Counted from the stretch's first letter, positions 1 to 13,436 are shown. The stretch: DNA of 64,000 nucleotides from Sclerotinia nivalis (GCA_029531795.1 JAPEIS010000010.1:1612001-1676000), one strand, 5' to 3'. Numbers and translations: made by a program. The notes: generated from the letters alone by a model not told the origin.

Positions 1-248
1 GAAAAGAGATCTGTATTTTTTCTTTATTTTTCTTTATTTTTTAATGCCCATTTAAGATCAAATGGATTTCTTAAAAAGGGGGTACTGTTACAGGTTCATC
101 TCCCTTCATCTGTATATGATCATGTATGCCTTAGGCATACATATATATACTCACTTCTATATAGTCAGATCACCTCCTTGACCTTCTTCTCCTCCTCGTA
201 GTACAACAATAGATCAAACCTACACATACCTTTTCCCTTACCGTGATA
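1..248 (+). mobile_element. 3' end of a gypsy-A2 family LTR retrotransposon (second copy), cut by the window edge
   Basis: Bases 1-85 match the 3' untranslated stretch of the full gypsy-A2 element at about 34683-34768, including the purine run (aaaaaggggg) just before the LTR. The 3' LTR follows at 86-248. From 249 on the sequence matches the interior of copia-1 copy 2 near 24781, so this element was inserted into copia-1 copy 1. The rest of the element lies left of the window, so its other LTR and left target-site duplication cannot be checked; the right-hand duplication would be gttta at 249-253. Confidence 0.9.
86..248 (+). repeat. 3' LTR of the left-edge gypsy-A2 copy (163 bp)
   Basis: Starts TGTTAC and ends GTGATA, an imperfect terminal inverted repeat. 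It aligns along its whole length with the LTR at 34769-34931 (also 163 bp). It carries the palindromic motif GCCTTAGGC at 128-136. Confidence 0.92.
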
Positions 249-1370
249 GTTTACAAGTATTCTGTATAGACAAATGAACAATTGCAAGAATGATTTCTAT
301 ATTTCTTAAATATAATATCCTCTATATTTCGATACCATTTCGAAAAGCTCATTTCGATCGATATATATAACTCTTCAATCTTTGGTAATACCATCAACAT
401 TAAGAAAAACGCTAATCAAGTTGAATCATTTCAGGATTATAACAATAATGATCCATTTCAAACAATTGATCCTTATACTGTTATTTTTGAAAGGGATGAG
501 AAAGTTACTCAAAGTATTATAAACTTTGATAAGCTTTATAATAAGGATATGAAATACAATAATTCTAATGATAGTATTCAATACAAACTCGTCATTTTCT
601 ATAATCAATATAACAAAATCAATTTATTCTTTTTTTATTACAGTTTAGCCTTTTTTATAATACTACAGAATGAAACATTAAACTTCTATTTCATTATTGT
701 CAGTCCTTACAAATTATCTTTTAACGAAAGTATACACTATATATATAATTACTTTGAAGATCAAGAATATCAACAAGCAATTTTCACCAAATGAGTATTT
801 ATCTTATTAATTTCGGTTTAGAAGAATAATTTTACTATTATTATTCTCGAATACTTCGAAAAACTAATCAATACGCTTCAGGATCTTCAATTCAATTTTC
901 CTATCGATTAATAAAATGAATCTTTTATATTATTGAAGATTATTACTATTTGTTATTTTCACTTTGTATATAAACTAACTTGTTTTGATTCTATTTCGAT
1001 ATATACAAACCAAATCAACAAAATATATTCCAGTATTATAATCTACGATCTTCTATCCAATAATAACAATCTACAATTATAACTTCAGAAAAAACTTTTC
1101 TTCGAATTCAATCCTTTTCAAAAGGAAGTATATTATATAGATCGAACTTACAAAAATAATTGAAGAATTCTACTTTGTTTTTTAGATTTTAATACAAAAT
1201 TTCAAGACAAAAAGCATTGTAAATGCTATATTTGTAAGAAAGAAAACTGTTGATCAATCAATTATTCTATCGAAGAACAAAAGGAAGCTAGACGATGTTA
1301 TTGGGAATTCATTAGAGCCAAATAATCTGAACGTATTTCTATTTTCAAATGTTTGTATTGTTAATACATT
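249..1370 (+). pseudogene. Copia-1 copy 1 gag relic with zinc knuckle
   Basis: This is the 3' portion of a capsid (Gag) coding region; the 5' portion was separated by the gypsy-A2 insertion at the left edge. Translation gives a decayed fungal copia Gag with several stops. Near 1215-1260 it carries a zinc knuckle of the form HCKCYICKKENC followed by a stop and SINYS, which resembles the Cys-x2-Cys-x4-Cys nucleic-acid binding motif of fungal copia Gag proteins, with Trp replaced by a stop. The frame agrees with the downstream pol frame, so gag and pol were probably one open reading frame. The exact start is not in the window. Confidence 0.75.
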
Positions 1371-2142
1371 ATAGACGAATACAATACAATTACCCCTTCG
1401 AATAAATAATTCATTTTTCTTATAAAGGAATGTAAAAATTCTCTATAAAAAAACCTTCAAAAGGAATTAAATGATAATTCTAATCTCGAAGGATTTTTCA
1501 ACGAATTCATCTTTTCAAAAGTTCAAAAGATTATTATCAAACTTTGTAATAATGCTATTATTCATTTCTTGAAAATCATAACTTTATTATCGATTCAAAC
1601 CTTCTTCAACTATTGTGATTCAAATGAAGAATTCATCGATATCATAATTGATTCAGAAGCTTTAATCAAATTTACCGTTAGTATATATCAAGTTGAAACT
1701 CTATAGAAATTCATTGATATTACAATTATATCAAACTCTAACTTTAATACTAATTTCGTTTTCGAAATTGGTAATACTAATTCAAAGAGAACTATAACAT
1801 TTAATATACCTATTAACAATATTACCTTTTATATCATAGATACCTATACTCTATTCCTTTTATTATTTATAGATATAGATCGATTTCATATAATCTTTGA
1901 CAATTTTAGTAATATTGTTGTAGATTCCAAAGAAAATCATATCTATTCTATAATTAGAAAGTTCAATTATATATTTCTTTTATAAAATATTATTCCTTTT
2001 ATCAATTCAACAAAAGTATACCCATCTATTCCGTTCTTTTATCTCACCGATATAAAACTTCAAAGATTGTATCGTCGATTTGATAATCCTTTTATAGAAA
2101 AACTTTGTAATATTCTGAAATATATTGATTATAACGAATATA

Positions 2143-2216
2143 ACGTGGTTTATCAGTGTGCGGGTCATATCAGTGTGCGGGTCATATCAGTGTGTGGGTC
2201 ACTTTCACCTCAATTC
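2143..2216 (+). repeat. Left terminal inverted repeat of pogo, with three 17-bp units
   Basis: The 17-bp unit atcagtgtgcgggtcat appears in tandem, the third copy slightly altered (tgtgtgggtca). The sequence after the repeats (ctttcacctcaattc) is mirrored at the right end. Such subterminal repeats are likely transposase binding sites (inference). Confidence 0.9.
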
Positions 2217-2266
2217 ACTCTTTCAAACCCATATTATTCAACAACAATTAAATCAATTGATTAAAA

Positions 2267-3913
2267 CTATAAAGATTCTAATAATCTAGGATCTATTACA
2301 TTATTTTGACAAATCCTTGTATTATGCCCAGTCTTTCCACACTTACTACAATATCAACTAGAAGATACTTCCCCATTAGAATTCCCCCCTTTTTGACGCT
2401 CATCGTGTTGAATCTGAATATCAATCTCTTGCTGAGATAACATATCGATAGCCTCTTGTCCAGTAAGCACTCCTTCTTGACATAATTGAGTTTTTTTTAT
2501 ACGTCGATGCTTACTTAATGCCTCATTTGCTACTCGAAGTATACGAATCTCTATATTTAAAAGTATATTTTCATATACTAATCTCTCTATACCCTTAACT
2601 AAAGCTAATACAATCTCGAATATAGATATAGAAAAGCTTGATTGATAACGAGCCATTCAAGATCTTACTAAAATCGATTATGAAAGAGCTTCAGTTGGAT
2701 TGTAAAAGGTTTGAGAAATCCATAAATCTTGATCGAAAGAAGGGGGAATAGGTATACGAATTCGAATATCTAGTTTCGAAAGTACAGCTTCAGGATCAAA
2801 TGGTATTAAACCTGTTCCTCGAAACCCTGATTTCATATTCTGAATCGTAATTGATTCTTGGTATACAGCTTTGAAAGCTATAAAGAATTCAACTTTCGAA
2901 ATATAATTGATATATGCCTTGATAAACCCATCAATTTGAATACCATATAAACGTTTCAGACTGCTAAAACAGCCAACATCAAATGATTAAGTTAAATGAC
3001 TTGAATATAGTAATAATTTTAAACAGATAATATCATTCTCTTTGCAATACAACTGAAAAGATACTGATTCATAGCTTTCATGCCCATCTAATACCAATAT
3101 TCGATATTTGCCCTTTCTTCGATTCTTAGTATACTTATCAAAGTATTTCAACCATTCTAAACCTGTCTCATTATTTGTCCATCCATTAAATGTAGATTTA
3201 ATAACCCATTCCACAGAAAAGTCGGTTTCGATATACCAATTGGAAAGATGAACCTGTCCTTGAACCACTAGAAATAAAAATATGATTTCACCCTCCCTAT
3301 TTCCACATATTATTACTATAACCCATTCTCAATTGCCTAATTATACTGATTTACTTCTACCGCATCTCTCAGCACTAATAACAACCATTGCAACACATAT
3401 AATCCCCATCATAAAACCTGTTTCGTCGAAATTGTAGAAATCGCTATCGAGAATACCATATTTCGCTCGTATATTCGAAACCAATCGAAACCACTCTTCA
3501 ATAAACTTAAAATCTTCACAGAAAGCTCTTTGAAAGTCATAAACACAACTAAAACGCATCTTTAATTCAATTCGATACTTTACGAATCGATACACCCAAA
3601 ACTTCCCAACACACTTTGCATCCCTCGATTCAAAAATATGATTCGCTATATCTTCCACATTTCTGAATTTAGATAGAAATCCTCTCATATCCATATCGAA
3701 TATATACTCAGAAATGATATTCTCTTCTAATTCTAAAAGATTATAAGATTTAGATCGATATTCAGAGCGAAGAGTAAAACCATTAATTCTACACTATAAT
3801 ATTGTATTCGAGATATTATACATCTTCGCAACTTTTCGAATACTTATTTTTTTGTCTTTTTGAATAGCTTCGATAGCAAGGAGTATACGGGCTTCTTGGT
3901 TATTCGAATTCAT
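2267..3913 (-). pseudogene. Pogo-type transposase, nearly complete (about 548 codons, several stops)
   Basis: A single reading frame from ATG at 3913 (MNSNNQEARILLAIEAIQ) to a stop at 2267-2269. The N-terminus carries a psq-type helix-turn-helix (KISIRKVAKMYNIS), then a CENP-B-like DNA-binding region. The DDE_1 domain shows all three acidic positions: FDETGF (about 3425), LDGHESY (about 3085) and FDVG (about 2975). A CCHC knuckle (CSKCGKTGHNTRIC) sits at the C-terminus near 2320, as in fungal pogo transposases. In-frame stops occur after SNTIL, after SSHLT, around ALS and VRS, and before YCSKCG; those I can place fit C to T changes at Gln or G to A changes at Trp. No frameshift is seen, so this is a substitution-killed transposase with an intact catalytic triad. 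Confidence 0.92.
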
Positions 3914-3954
3914 TGTAGATTGTTGATAAAACGCGTGTTGAAAGAGAAGAGATT

Positions 3955-4011
3955 GAATTGAGGTGAAAGTGACCCACACACTGATATGACCCGCACACTG
4001 ATAAACCACGT
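3955..4011 (-). repeat. Right terminal inverted repeat of pogo, with two 17-bp units
   Basis: Reverse complement of the left end but 17 bp shorter, which is exactly one repeat unit. Confidence 0.9.
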
Positions 4012-6704
4012 TATTGAAAAAGAACTTTGTAAATTCAACAAATTTTGTTATTTCTATCAAAAATATAATAGATCCTTAGAACGATTCAAATTTATCTTAT
4101 ATAACGATATCGAATTCAATTTTACAATTTATATTGATGTCATATATCTAAATAGAAAATCGATCCTGTATATTATCGATCAAACAATACATTTCCAAAT
4201 TATACGATTTCTATCTAATATTTCAACAATTGCAATTTGGAATACTTTAAAGGAATACTAGATCGATATCTACATTAGACCTTTAGACTATCTAATTTAC
4301 AATACTGGAAAGAATTTCATCGAAAAAGAATTCGTAGATCAAGCTTTATTTATGAATACAATAACGAAATCAATTTCTGTTGAATCCTATTGATCAATTG
4401 ATATTGTTGAACGATACTATACATCTCTTCGTTATATATACGAAATCATTATTGGAAAGATGATTCAAGAATTTAATATTATATGGAATATACATCTCCA
4501 AATGATTATAAAAGTTATAAATGATTCAATTGATCCAAATGATTTAATTTCTATACTATTTGTATTTGGAATATATCTTAGAATTTCCAATCTAAACCCT
4601 TCAAATCCTACTATTCTACAACAAACTATAACTATTAAGAAAGCTATATAAAAGATTCACAAACTTTATATACAAAAATAGATTAACAATGTTTTAAATC
4701 AATAAAATAATCCTTCAATAAATTATATTTACGATCTCTCTATTAATTCTAATATTTTGATATAACGAAAAGCTATTGTTTCAAAGAAAAGCAAATAGAA
4801 AAATCTATTCCTTTTTTTTGGAATTAATAACAAAACCTATAGAATTCAACTTTCTAACGGAATTACTGAAATCAAAAGTATTATTGTAAAACTATATTAT
4901 TTCAAACCAAAAGAAACAATAGATCTATTAGATAATTCTGATGAAGAAATCAACCCTTCTGATAATCCGGAATCAACCAATCAAAATCCAGATTCATTAA
5001 ATCCAATACAAAAGCCTGATCGAAATACAATCGTTTATACAATCGCATCCTCTACATCTGTTGTCACTCGTTCTATTAATTATACTATACAACATCCTTT
5101 AGATCGAATTGAAATTCCAATAATTCATCAATATTTTTCGGAAATACCATTGATATCAAACCTTAATTTAATTATTTTTTTAGTAAACGAAAATCTTGAA
5201 ACTACCTTATCCAAACCTAATTTTGTCGATTTTCGTAGAAAAGAGATCGAAGGATTATTGAAAAAAGGAACTTTCGAAAACATTCCTATTTTTTCGATCT
5301 CTATCAAAACTCGTATCTTCGGAAGCTGATTCGTTAACGAAATCAAACACATTAGAACTGATAAGATTATAAAGAAATTACAATTAGTAATTCAAGTATA
5401 CAACAATACTAAAAAAGAAACTGTTTTGATTTAATCCCCAATTCTACAAAAGGTTAATCAATAAAAACTATTAATCCTAGCTTCAATCTTTAAACCGAAG
5501 AATATCCATATTTACCTCTGCGATATCTTGCAAATCTATATTCAGATTACAATAGAACTAAATCGATCATTTTATATTTATCCTTTTCAAGAAATATATC
5601 TTCTACAGGATATCGTTTTTTAAATAAAGAAATCTTTATATAGCATTACAGAATCAAATAATCATTAATTCAAAACACACTATAATCATTATACGAATCG
5701 TTTCAGTCTTATAGTTTCAATTTACGATCATTGTTTTCTTTATCGAAACAACGATATACTTGCATTCGTTGGTATTCAAACCAATGATACATTTATTATC
5801 GCTGACAAAGTATTTGTTGAATTAAAACAGAAACAATTCAAAACTATCAACTTTCAAACAAAAGATTATAAGATGTTAACAAAAACGAACCCTTTCAAAT
5901 TCAATAGAATTATTGTATTATTGATCGATAGTATTATCAATCTAATTCAAAAGTAATATTATAAGAACCTTCAATAAATCGTTTTTAATCTTATAGATCT
6001 TAAAGATACTAAAAACAAATTACGAAAGAATATTTCAATTCAGAAATAATATATTGCTCAACAGATTAAAGGAATATATATTGCTAATCTCATCCAATCA
6101 AAGGCTATATATTCATTATCCTATATTGCTCAAATCACCGATCTTATTCTAGAAGATATTGAATTTCTGAATAAGATTTTTTCTTGGCAATTCTATAATA
6201 CTATTAGAGGATTGAGATTCGTTCCTTTTGATTCAAAGATTTTTATCCTTTTTATATTTATAAATACAGGATTTACAAATAATCTTGATTATTCTTTTCA
6301 AATCGGATATATTATAATTCTAATAAATAAATTCAAAAACGTAAATATCCTCTATTAAACTTTTATTAAATACAAAAAAGTTATTAGAAATATACTAACT
6401 TCAGAATTTTATACAATGATTCTTGGATTCGATATAGCAAATACTATAAAATCTTCTTTCGATTAAATAGCTATTTATGATCATTCTATTCTATTTATAA
6501 TATATACCGATTCGAAATCATTTTACGAATACTTTGTTAAATTCGATATTATATATGAAAAACGATTGATAATCGATTTGATATATATTCGTTAATCGTA
6601 TAAAAGACGAGAGATTCAAAAGATCCATTGGATTGATAGAAATACTAATCTTGTTGATACAATGACAAAGGCTAAACCCTATCAAGCTTTAAGAGAATTG
6701 ATTG

Positions 6705-6850
6705 TGTCACGGGTTCGTAACCCGTTCCTAGCTAATCTGCATGGCTGCCTAAGGCACCCATCCCCTATATAATCGGCACTCTTCCTAGCATCTTCTTCCT
6801 TCTTCGTAGAATATTATCATATCTTAAAGCATTTTACCATTACCGTGATA
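6705..6850 (+). repeat. 5' LTR of gypsy-A1 (146 bp)
   Basis: Begins TGTCAC and ends GTGATA. It opens with a perfect hairpin, ACGGGTT-CGT-AACCCGT, and contains GCCTAAGGC at 6747-6755, the reverse complement of the GCCTTAGGC motif in the A2 and C LTRs. The 3' partner differs almost only by transitions. Confidence 0.95.
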
Positions 6851-7144
6851 GTATATTCTACCCTCTATAAAAACTCTACTGTTGAACAGGAAAGACAGCT
6901 TAGTTTTGCGAAATAATCAATTTCACTAAATACTCGGAAACTTCGATTATCAATATATCGATAAACAATAAACAATGCCTTAATTCGATTTCAATCCAGA
7001 CTTAGATTCAGATCCAAACTCAAACCCAGGCTCAGACTCAGATCTAAATCTCGATTTAATTAATACTATGTTGTTATATATTCGAAATTAAAGATTTTAC
7101 AATTATACCCCAGTTTTTAAGACTATCTTAAATAATCTATCATT

Positions 7145-8671
7145 ATGTCGGATACCATTCAATCAATCCCATCAGAACTATCGATACTCTCAATCCGATC
7201 AAAGACAATACCCGAATTCCGAGAGTATATTAAATCTGTTTTTTCTAATTATTAATGATTTGTATATAAATTTTTTAGTATTAGAGATGGAGATTTTAAA
7301 GATTCAATTTTTGTTTTCGATATATTTATCAATATACAGAACTCTAAAATTGTTGTATATATACAACATTTGTTCAGTTTCATAGAATGAATATTAGTTT
7401 AAACAAAGCAATATCAATAAGAAATACATATACTACAAGGAAATCTGCAATTAAGCAATACAATTAATGCGAGATTAATAATTCAGAATTCTACTTTTCA
7501 AGAACAATTTGATCAATCATTTATCGACGTAAACTTTGCTATATCAATTTATCGATTACAACAAACTACGAAGAATCTTGAACCGTTCAAAGATGAAAAA
7601 ACAAACCTTTTAATTCAATAAAGCGAATATAAAGATTAGAAAATGGGTTTATATATCTATTGGAAAAGCGATCCTATAGTTTTCGATATAGAATAAAAGA
7701 AATTGTTATATATAGTTTCGCTTTTAAAAGAAACAATTCAATAAGAAAAACGAAAGGATATTGAAAGAATCATAAATGATACATCGGAATTTATTCCTGC
7801 GAATATATTCCTAAAGAAATTCGATGGTCTTTACATTTCAATTGATACTGAATATAAAACAGCAATCAAAGTCGACAAACTCAAAATAAACGAAAAAACT
7901 TCATTTTCTTCTTTTTATTCACAATTGGAATATTTGAATGTACTTAGTGGAAAGACTCCTCGAGAAATGATCTTTACAATAAAACAAAAAATCATTGCCG
8001 AATTAAAAACATTAATAAAAAACAATTCAAACTCTTGCGAACTTATTGATATTGAAGGATAAAGAAAGAAGTTTTAAGTATAAAGCCAAAACTATCAGGA
8101 TAACGAATATTACAATATAAACTTTTCGAGATTTAATTCAACTTATACTCAACAACAAACATTACTAGTATTTTATATCCAAAGCGATTTTATAGATTTT
8201 GATATAATTAGAACCCCAAAACAAATACAAAAAGAGTACAAATATCTTTATGATCTATATTATTTTTGTAAACAATCTGGATATCGAGTTGTAGATTGTA
8301 AAGCAAAGAAACAAATCGATACTATAAGAAATACAAATAGATACAAAAACATTTTTTATAAAAATAGTTATTTGAAAGATAATCATCAACTATATCAAAA
8401 TCAACAATACTGTTCAAGCAATTCAATCAATCGAGATGGTTATCAACGAGGAAAATATCAAGTATAGTTTCAAACTCAACAATACCGTCCCTTTAATTCA
8501 ATTGATCGTGGAAGTTTTCAATAAGGTAATTATTAAGGTTACAATAATCATTAATAACAACACTTTAATATATTCACCAGATTCGTTGAAGAAGAAGTAT
8601 TAGTATTATCGAAAAGTATATCAAATATATTTCCTTATAATACAATATTACCACTATTTATATTTATTTAA
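7145..8671 (+). pseudogene. Gypsy-A1 gag relic
   Basis: Reading from ATG at 7145 (MSDTIQSIPSELSIL) to TAA at 8669-8671 gives about 508 residues with roughly a dozen and a half internal stops. The centre (near 7800-8050) matches gypsy-A2 gag around 29228-29440 and the A3 fragment at 48123-48537. A zinc knuckle survives near 8255-8300 as YYFCKQSGYRVVDC, with one Cys and the His replaced by Tyr (single transitions). A Gln/Asn/Tyr-rich tail follows. It would have formed the capsid shell. Confidence 0.82.
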
Positions 8672-8829
8672 GAGCATTTGGGAAAAGTTTAACCTTTGTG
8701 ATAAATTGTTTACAAAAATTATCAAAAAATATAAAATAAATACAACAAACAATAACTAGCAAAAAACCTTTATAATTCAATTTTATAAATAGCAAATCTT
8801 TATTTGTTCAAATTATTATATTTCCAATG

Positions 8830-11800
8830 TATTCTTCTTTTTTCAATATAATCAGTTTAATTGATAACAAATATTCAGGAAAGGTATTTGCTGATCGTTC
8901 TTTTGTTGATTGAAACAATATTCCAATTCGATCTTTACTATATCATTGCGAATTCCGTTTAGCAAATGGAAACACTACAGATATCATCATTGATTATTTC
9001 GTAATAAATATAACAATAGAACAATATAAAGAAATATAATTATTCTTTATTATAAAACTTTCCAAAGAAACTTTAGTTATTTTTGAGTTATTATGATTAC
9101 AATGCTATAATCCATATATAAACTGATGGGATATAATTCTTTTTTTCAATTTTCAATATTGTATAATATATTATTACCCTTACAATACATTCGATCTAAT
9201 ACAAGTATTAACAATCTCTTCGTCAATACATACAGACTAAATATATAAAAATAGTATATCTATAAAACCATCTATTGATAAAGTTCTTGATATATTATCT
9301 CCAATTAAAATTATCCTTTTTAATACAAAGAAAAATCCTTCCCGATATTTATTATTATTTATCGAAGATGAAAACAAAAACGATAAAATATATACTCAAA
9401 ATTTTAAAACAATCTTAAAAAAGCTGTTGGAGTAAAACTATAATGAATCAGTTTCCATAAACGAAAATTATGAATCAATAAAAAACTCTAGAATCGATTT
9501 GCAAATCAATAAAACCTTGACATTTAGTATAAATTATTATCGTACAAAAGTTTACAATAAAAAAACATCATTTCAAATACAAATGATATCGAACCGACAT
9601 TCTATTCAGTATAAACCTATACAAAAAATCGCTAAATAACATCAATCAAAATCAATACTAAAAAATGAACCCTTACCATCGCTATCAATCCCAATCCCAA
9701 AAAAACAAATCGAAATTATTTCTAATACAAGACCAGATTTAGATAATATCCATTGATTACAAGCGACTAGTTTTATATCTTTTTGTTAATAAAATAAAAT
9801 AAAGATTATACATCTTATATAAAAGAAATTAGATCGAACAAAAAATACTATCCAACAAGAACGTTTATATAAAACAACAATGATCCCAACTCTTCAAAAA
9901 CAAGACTTCAAAGATATACTATAAAAAAAAAAAACAATATCACCAATGCATTAACCAAAATATCTCCAAAACTTTACGATTTTGTTTACCATTACTATTA
10001 ACCAAAACACCTTCAGAAAATAACAAAAATAGATATCGAGAAATTCCTCAATAGTAAATCATTATTCAGCGATAATAAGATCAAAAAAAAGTTCCCTTTA
10101 TAGCTTCAAAACAAGCTACCTGTTTTTCTACATCATTATACAAATACATTTCCTCCATATCGGATATAGAATCACAAAATAGAATTAATATCTAGAAAAG
10201 AACTTCCATATTTCAAAAATCACTTTTTGTTCCTTTTCGAATTAGAGATAATTCGAAAATGAATCGATAACAACCTTATCAAAGATTTCATTCAGAAATC
10301 AAGATTACAAAATGCAATTTTATTACTTCTAATAACTAAATCTAATAAAGAAGTTCGTATCTATCAGGATTATCATAATTTGAACAATATTACTATTAAG
10401 AATCGATATTTTTTACCAATTGTTCGAAAAACTCTGGATATTTTTTACAATACAAAAATATATACCAAATTAGATATTATTACTGTTTTCAACAAACTTT
10501 GTATTACAAAGAATAACAAATGGAAAATCATTTTCATTATTCGATTTGAATTATTCGAATCATTAATTATACCTTTTAGTCTTTACAATACACCAGTATT
10601 ATTCCAATACTACATTAATCACATTTTATTTAACGAACTAAATAAATACTACACTATATACTTCAATAATGTTCTCATATACTTTGAAGATAAGAATCAA
10701 TATCGAAAACATATTCGCAATATAATCCAGAAACTACAAGATGCTGGCTTACAAATCGATATTAATAAATACAAATTCGAAACAACTTCTACAAAATATT
10801 TAGACTTTATGATTATAATCGAAAGTATAAAAATAAATCAAGATAAAGTATCAACTATTACCTCTTAGGCATAACTAACATCTGTTAAAGATTTACAACA
10901 ATTCCTCGACTTCGCGAATTTTTATTATTGATTTATAAAAGATTTTTTAAAGATCTGATATTTTTTAAATAACCTTTTGTAGAAAGGAATAAATTGACAA
11001 TAAAAAAACAATTATATAATAATATTCGAGAATCTAAAGAAAGCATTTATAACAACTCTAATACTTGTCTATTTTAATTATAATAGAAAAACTATATTGG
11101 AAACAAATACTTCGAATTAAGCTTCGAAAAGGATACTTTCTTAATACAATAACAACAATGTTTTACAACCAATAGTATATTTTTCTTCGAAACATTTAAC
11201 TATTAAATATAATTACGAGATTTATAATAAAGAACTATTAACTATTATTAAATCAATAAAGGAATAACAATCGGAATTATAAAAATCTCAATAGGAATTC
11301 GAAATCTTGATCGATTACAAAAATCTGAAATATTTTATAATGACAAAAGTATTAAATCAATATCAAATACAATAATCAAAGTCCCTATCTCAATACAACT
11401 TCCGAATTGTTTATCGATCAAGAATTAAAACAATTCGACTAAATACTTTGAACCGCTGATGAAAGGATCGATCTAATAATTCTAATTCTAACAACGAATA
11501 CTTAAAAAACCAGGAGTGTATTATTTTACCTATTGATAGATTTGATATAGATCTATATAAAGAACTTACAAACAATTTTTCGTTAATTACAATAGATTGA
11601 ACAATACTATTTGAAAACAAACCTATTGACGAATTCATTAATACAATATACAACAGATTAAATATAATCAAACAATTAATATTAGCAATCGAAGATCTCT
11701 TTACAATCAAATAGTTAAAAGAATTCAAGAAAACCTTATAAATAGTTATACAGGATTGTTGTATTTACAATAATAAAATCTACTATCATAAAAAACTATG

Positions 11801-13271
11801 GATTCTGTTTGATGATAAACTGAAGATACAAATTTTATACAAAATATATTCATCGGATTCTGTTGACCATTTTGGTTATACGAAGACTATTGATTTGATC
11901 TTCAGAAACTATTGATAATTATAAATGTATTAAGAAATAAACATTTATATTTAAGCTTATGAACTCTATATTCAAATAAAATCCCCAAAATCATCCCCTC
12001 TAAAATTCCTGAAATCGTTGTTTGTTCCTTTCCAATTATAATCAGATATTTCAATCGATTATATTACATCTTTACCAGATTATAAACATTATAATTCAAT
12101 ATATAAATATATATTAATAATTATTTATAAATTAATAAAAATAAAATATTTTATAGGTATAAGATCTTTAACAATAAAAGAATTGATTAATATTTTCATC
12201 AATTGTATTTATATATTATATAATCTCCCGAAAAATGTCATTTCAAATCAAGGAATACAATTTGTATCAAGATTCTGGATATAGCTTTTTGAATGATTGG
12301 AAATAGTCTTTAAATATAATTCAGCGTTTCATTTGTAGATAGATAATGAAACGGAATGAATCAATTCAATTCTAGAACAATATTTATATATATTCATAAA
12401 CTTTCATCAAGATGATTAAATAAAGTAATTACCATTAACAGAATTTGCTTCAAATAATTTGATTTCTAAAATAATAGATTGTTCATTGTTTTTTACGAAT
12501 TACGATTTTAATTTATAATTAAATGTAAAACCTAATAAATCTTGCCCTTTAGATATAACAATAATTCAAAAACACGAATTCTTTAAAAGAAACAAAACAA
12601 CCAATAAAATAAAATATATTCTAAACCAACTCAAAACACTTGCAAAACAATCTATTACAATCTACAAGGAATATACAAATCGAAATAGATCAGATTCGCT
12701 ATAATACACAAAAGAATAAAAAGTATATATAAATACAAAAAACATAAAGATATCTTATAAAACAAAAAAATTCAATAATAAATAGATCGGATTATACAAA
12801 ATAATAAAAATCTATCTATACACTTGCTTGATTGAGTTATTAGAAAATATACAAATTTTTCTAATATTCTATTATTCATTACTAAAACCAATATATCCAA
12901 AACCTCATTTCCTAAAACAAACTTTAATTAACGAATCGGAATCGAAAACTACAAGAGATAGAATCCTCGAAAAAGAAAATGAAAAGAAAAAACCAATTCA
13001 GAAATGGATATTTGAAGATATACTTGATAATTACAATGAAGATAGTTATCATTATCAAATCAAATAAAGATATTATATATCAATTTAACAATCAGTATCA
13101 GATCTAAAAGATAATAAAAAGATCCTAATCGATTATTATTGTTTACACCCCGAGAAACCTGAATTACCATTATATATCTTGGATCACTTAAACGCTGTAA
13201 TACTATTGTCAGCTTCAATTCTTACAAAGACTTTACAACAATCAATAAGAAAGAAAATACAATTTGCTTGA
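8830..13271 (+). pseudogene. Gypsy-A1 pol relic: protease, RT, RNase H, integrase, chromodomain
   Basis: Protease remnant near 8850-8910 reads LIDNKYSG, where the active-site triplet has become D-N-K. Reverse transcriptase at about 10330-10870 includes an uninterrupted stretch of 162 residues, but the YxDD box reads YFNN near 10660, so both metal-binding Asp are lost. RNase H lies at about 11060-11400. Integrase core at about 12036-12460 keeps the first Asp (SIDY) and the Glu, but the second Asp is Asn (ISNQG). A chromodomain-like tail lies near 12990-13190 (KWIFEDILDN, then DLKDNKKIL). About 4.4 kb reads mainly in one frame with dozens of stops. Chromodomains of this class direct integration to heterochromatin (family knowledge). 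Confidence 0.88.
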
Positions 13272-13436
13272 ACAAGAAAATACTATCTCAAATTTTAAAA
13301 CGATTTTAAAATTTGAAAGATGATATTACAATGCAGGAATTTAAAGCGCTTGGATAAGATTTTGCTTGAACAATTGTTTTTCAAAAAGGTTTTATTAATA
13401 GTTTGAAGACAAATTAGATTTTAAAAAAGGGAATAC

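Larger units (their letters stand above)
2143..4011 (-). mobile_element. Fot1/pogo-type DNA transposon, 1869 bp, TA target site
   Basis: The ends are inverted repeats beginning ACGTGGTTTATCAGTGTG, flanked by TA at 2141-2142 and 4012-4013. Copia-1 copies 2 (near 26647) and 3 (near 61330) lack the insertion and have a single TA at the same place. The size, TA duplication and a single DDD transposase with a C-terminal zinc knuckle fit the fungal Fot1/pogo group of the Tc1/mariner superfamily. The terminal repeats are unequal: 74 bp on the left (three copies of a 17-bp unit) and 57 bp on the right (two copies). Confidence 0.95.
1371..6704 (+). pseudogene. Copia-1 copy 1 pol relic (protease, integrase, RT, RNase H), split by a pogo insertion
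   Basis: The protease-like region lies at about 1660-1960, and the pre-integrase motif (LYRRFDNPFIEKL) at about 2065-2140, where the pogo element cuts it. The frame resumes at 4014: removing 1871 bp (element plus TA) restores the same frame. Integrase core is at about 4090-4500 (IDVIYLN, then YNTGKNF and the ERYYTSLRY region). Reverse transcriptase is at about 5190-5860; the fungal copia QTDD motif reads QTND near 5788, so one catalytic Asp is Asn. RNase H is at about 6300-6704 (YTDSKSFYE). Numerous TAA, TAG and TGA codons interrupt it. The 3' end is displaced to 13583 by gypsy-A1. Confidence 0.9.

Noticed and set aside
2143..2216. The tandem 17-bp units as a possible CRISPR-like or satellite array
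   Set aside because: There are only two or three units, contiguous, at both ends of a transposon in inverted orientation.
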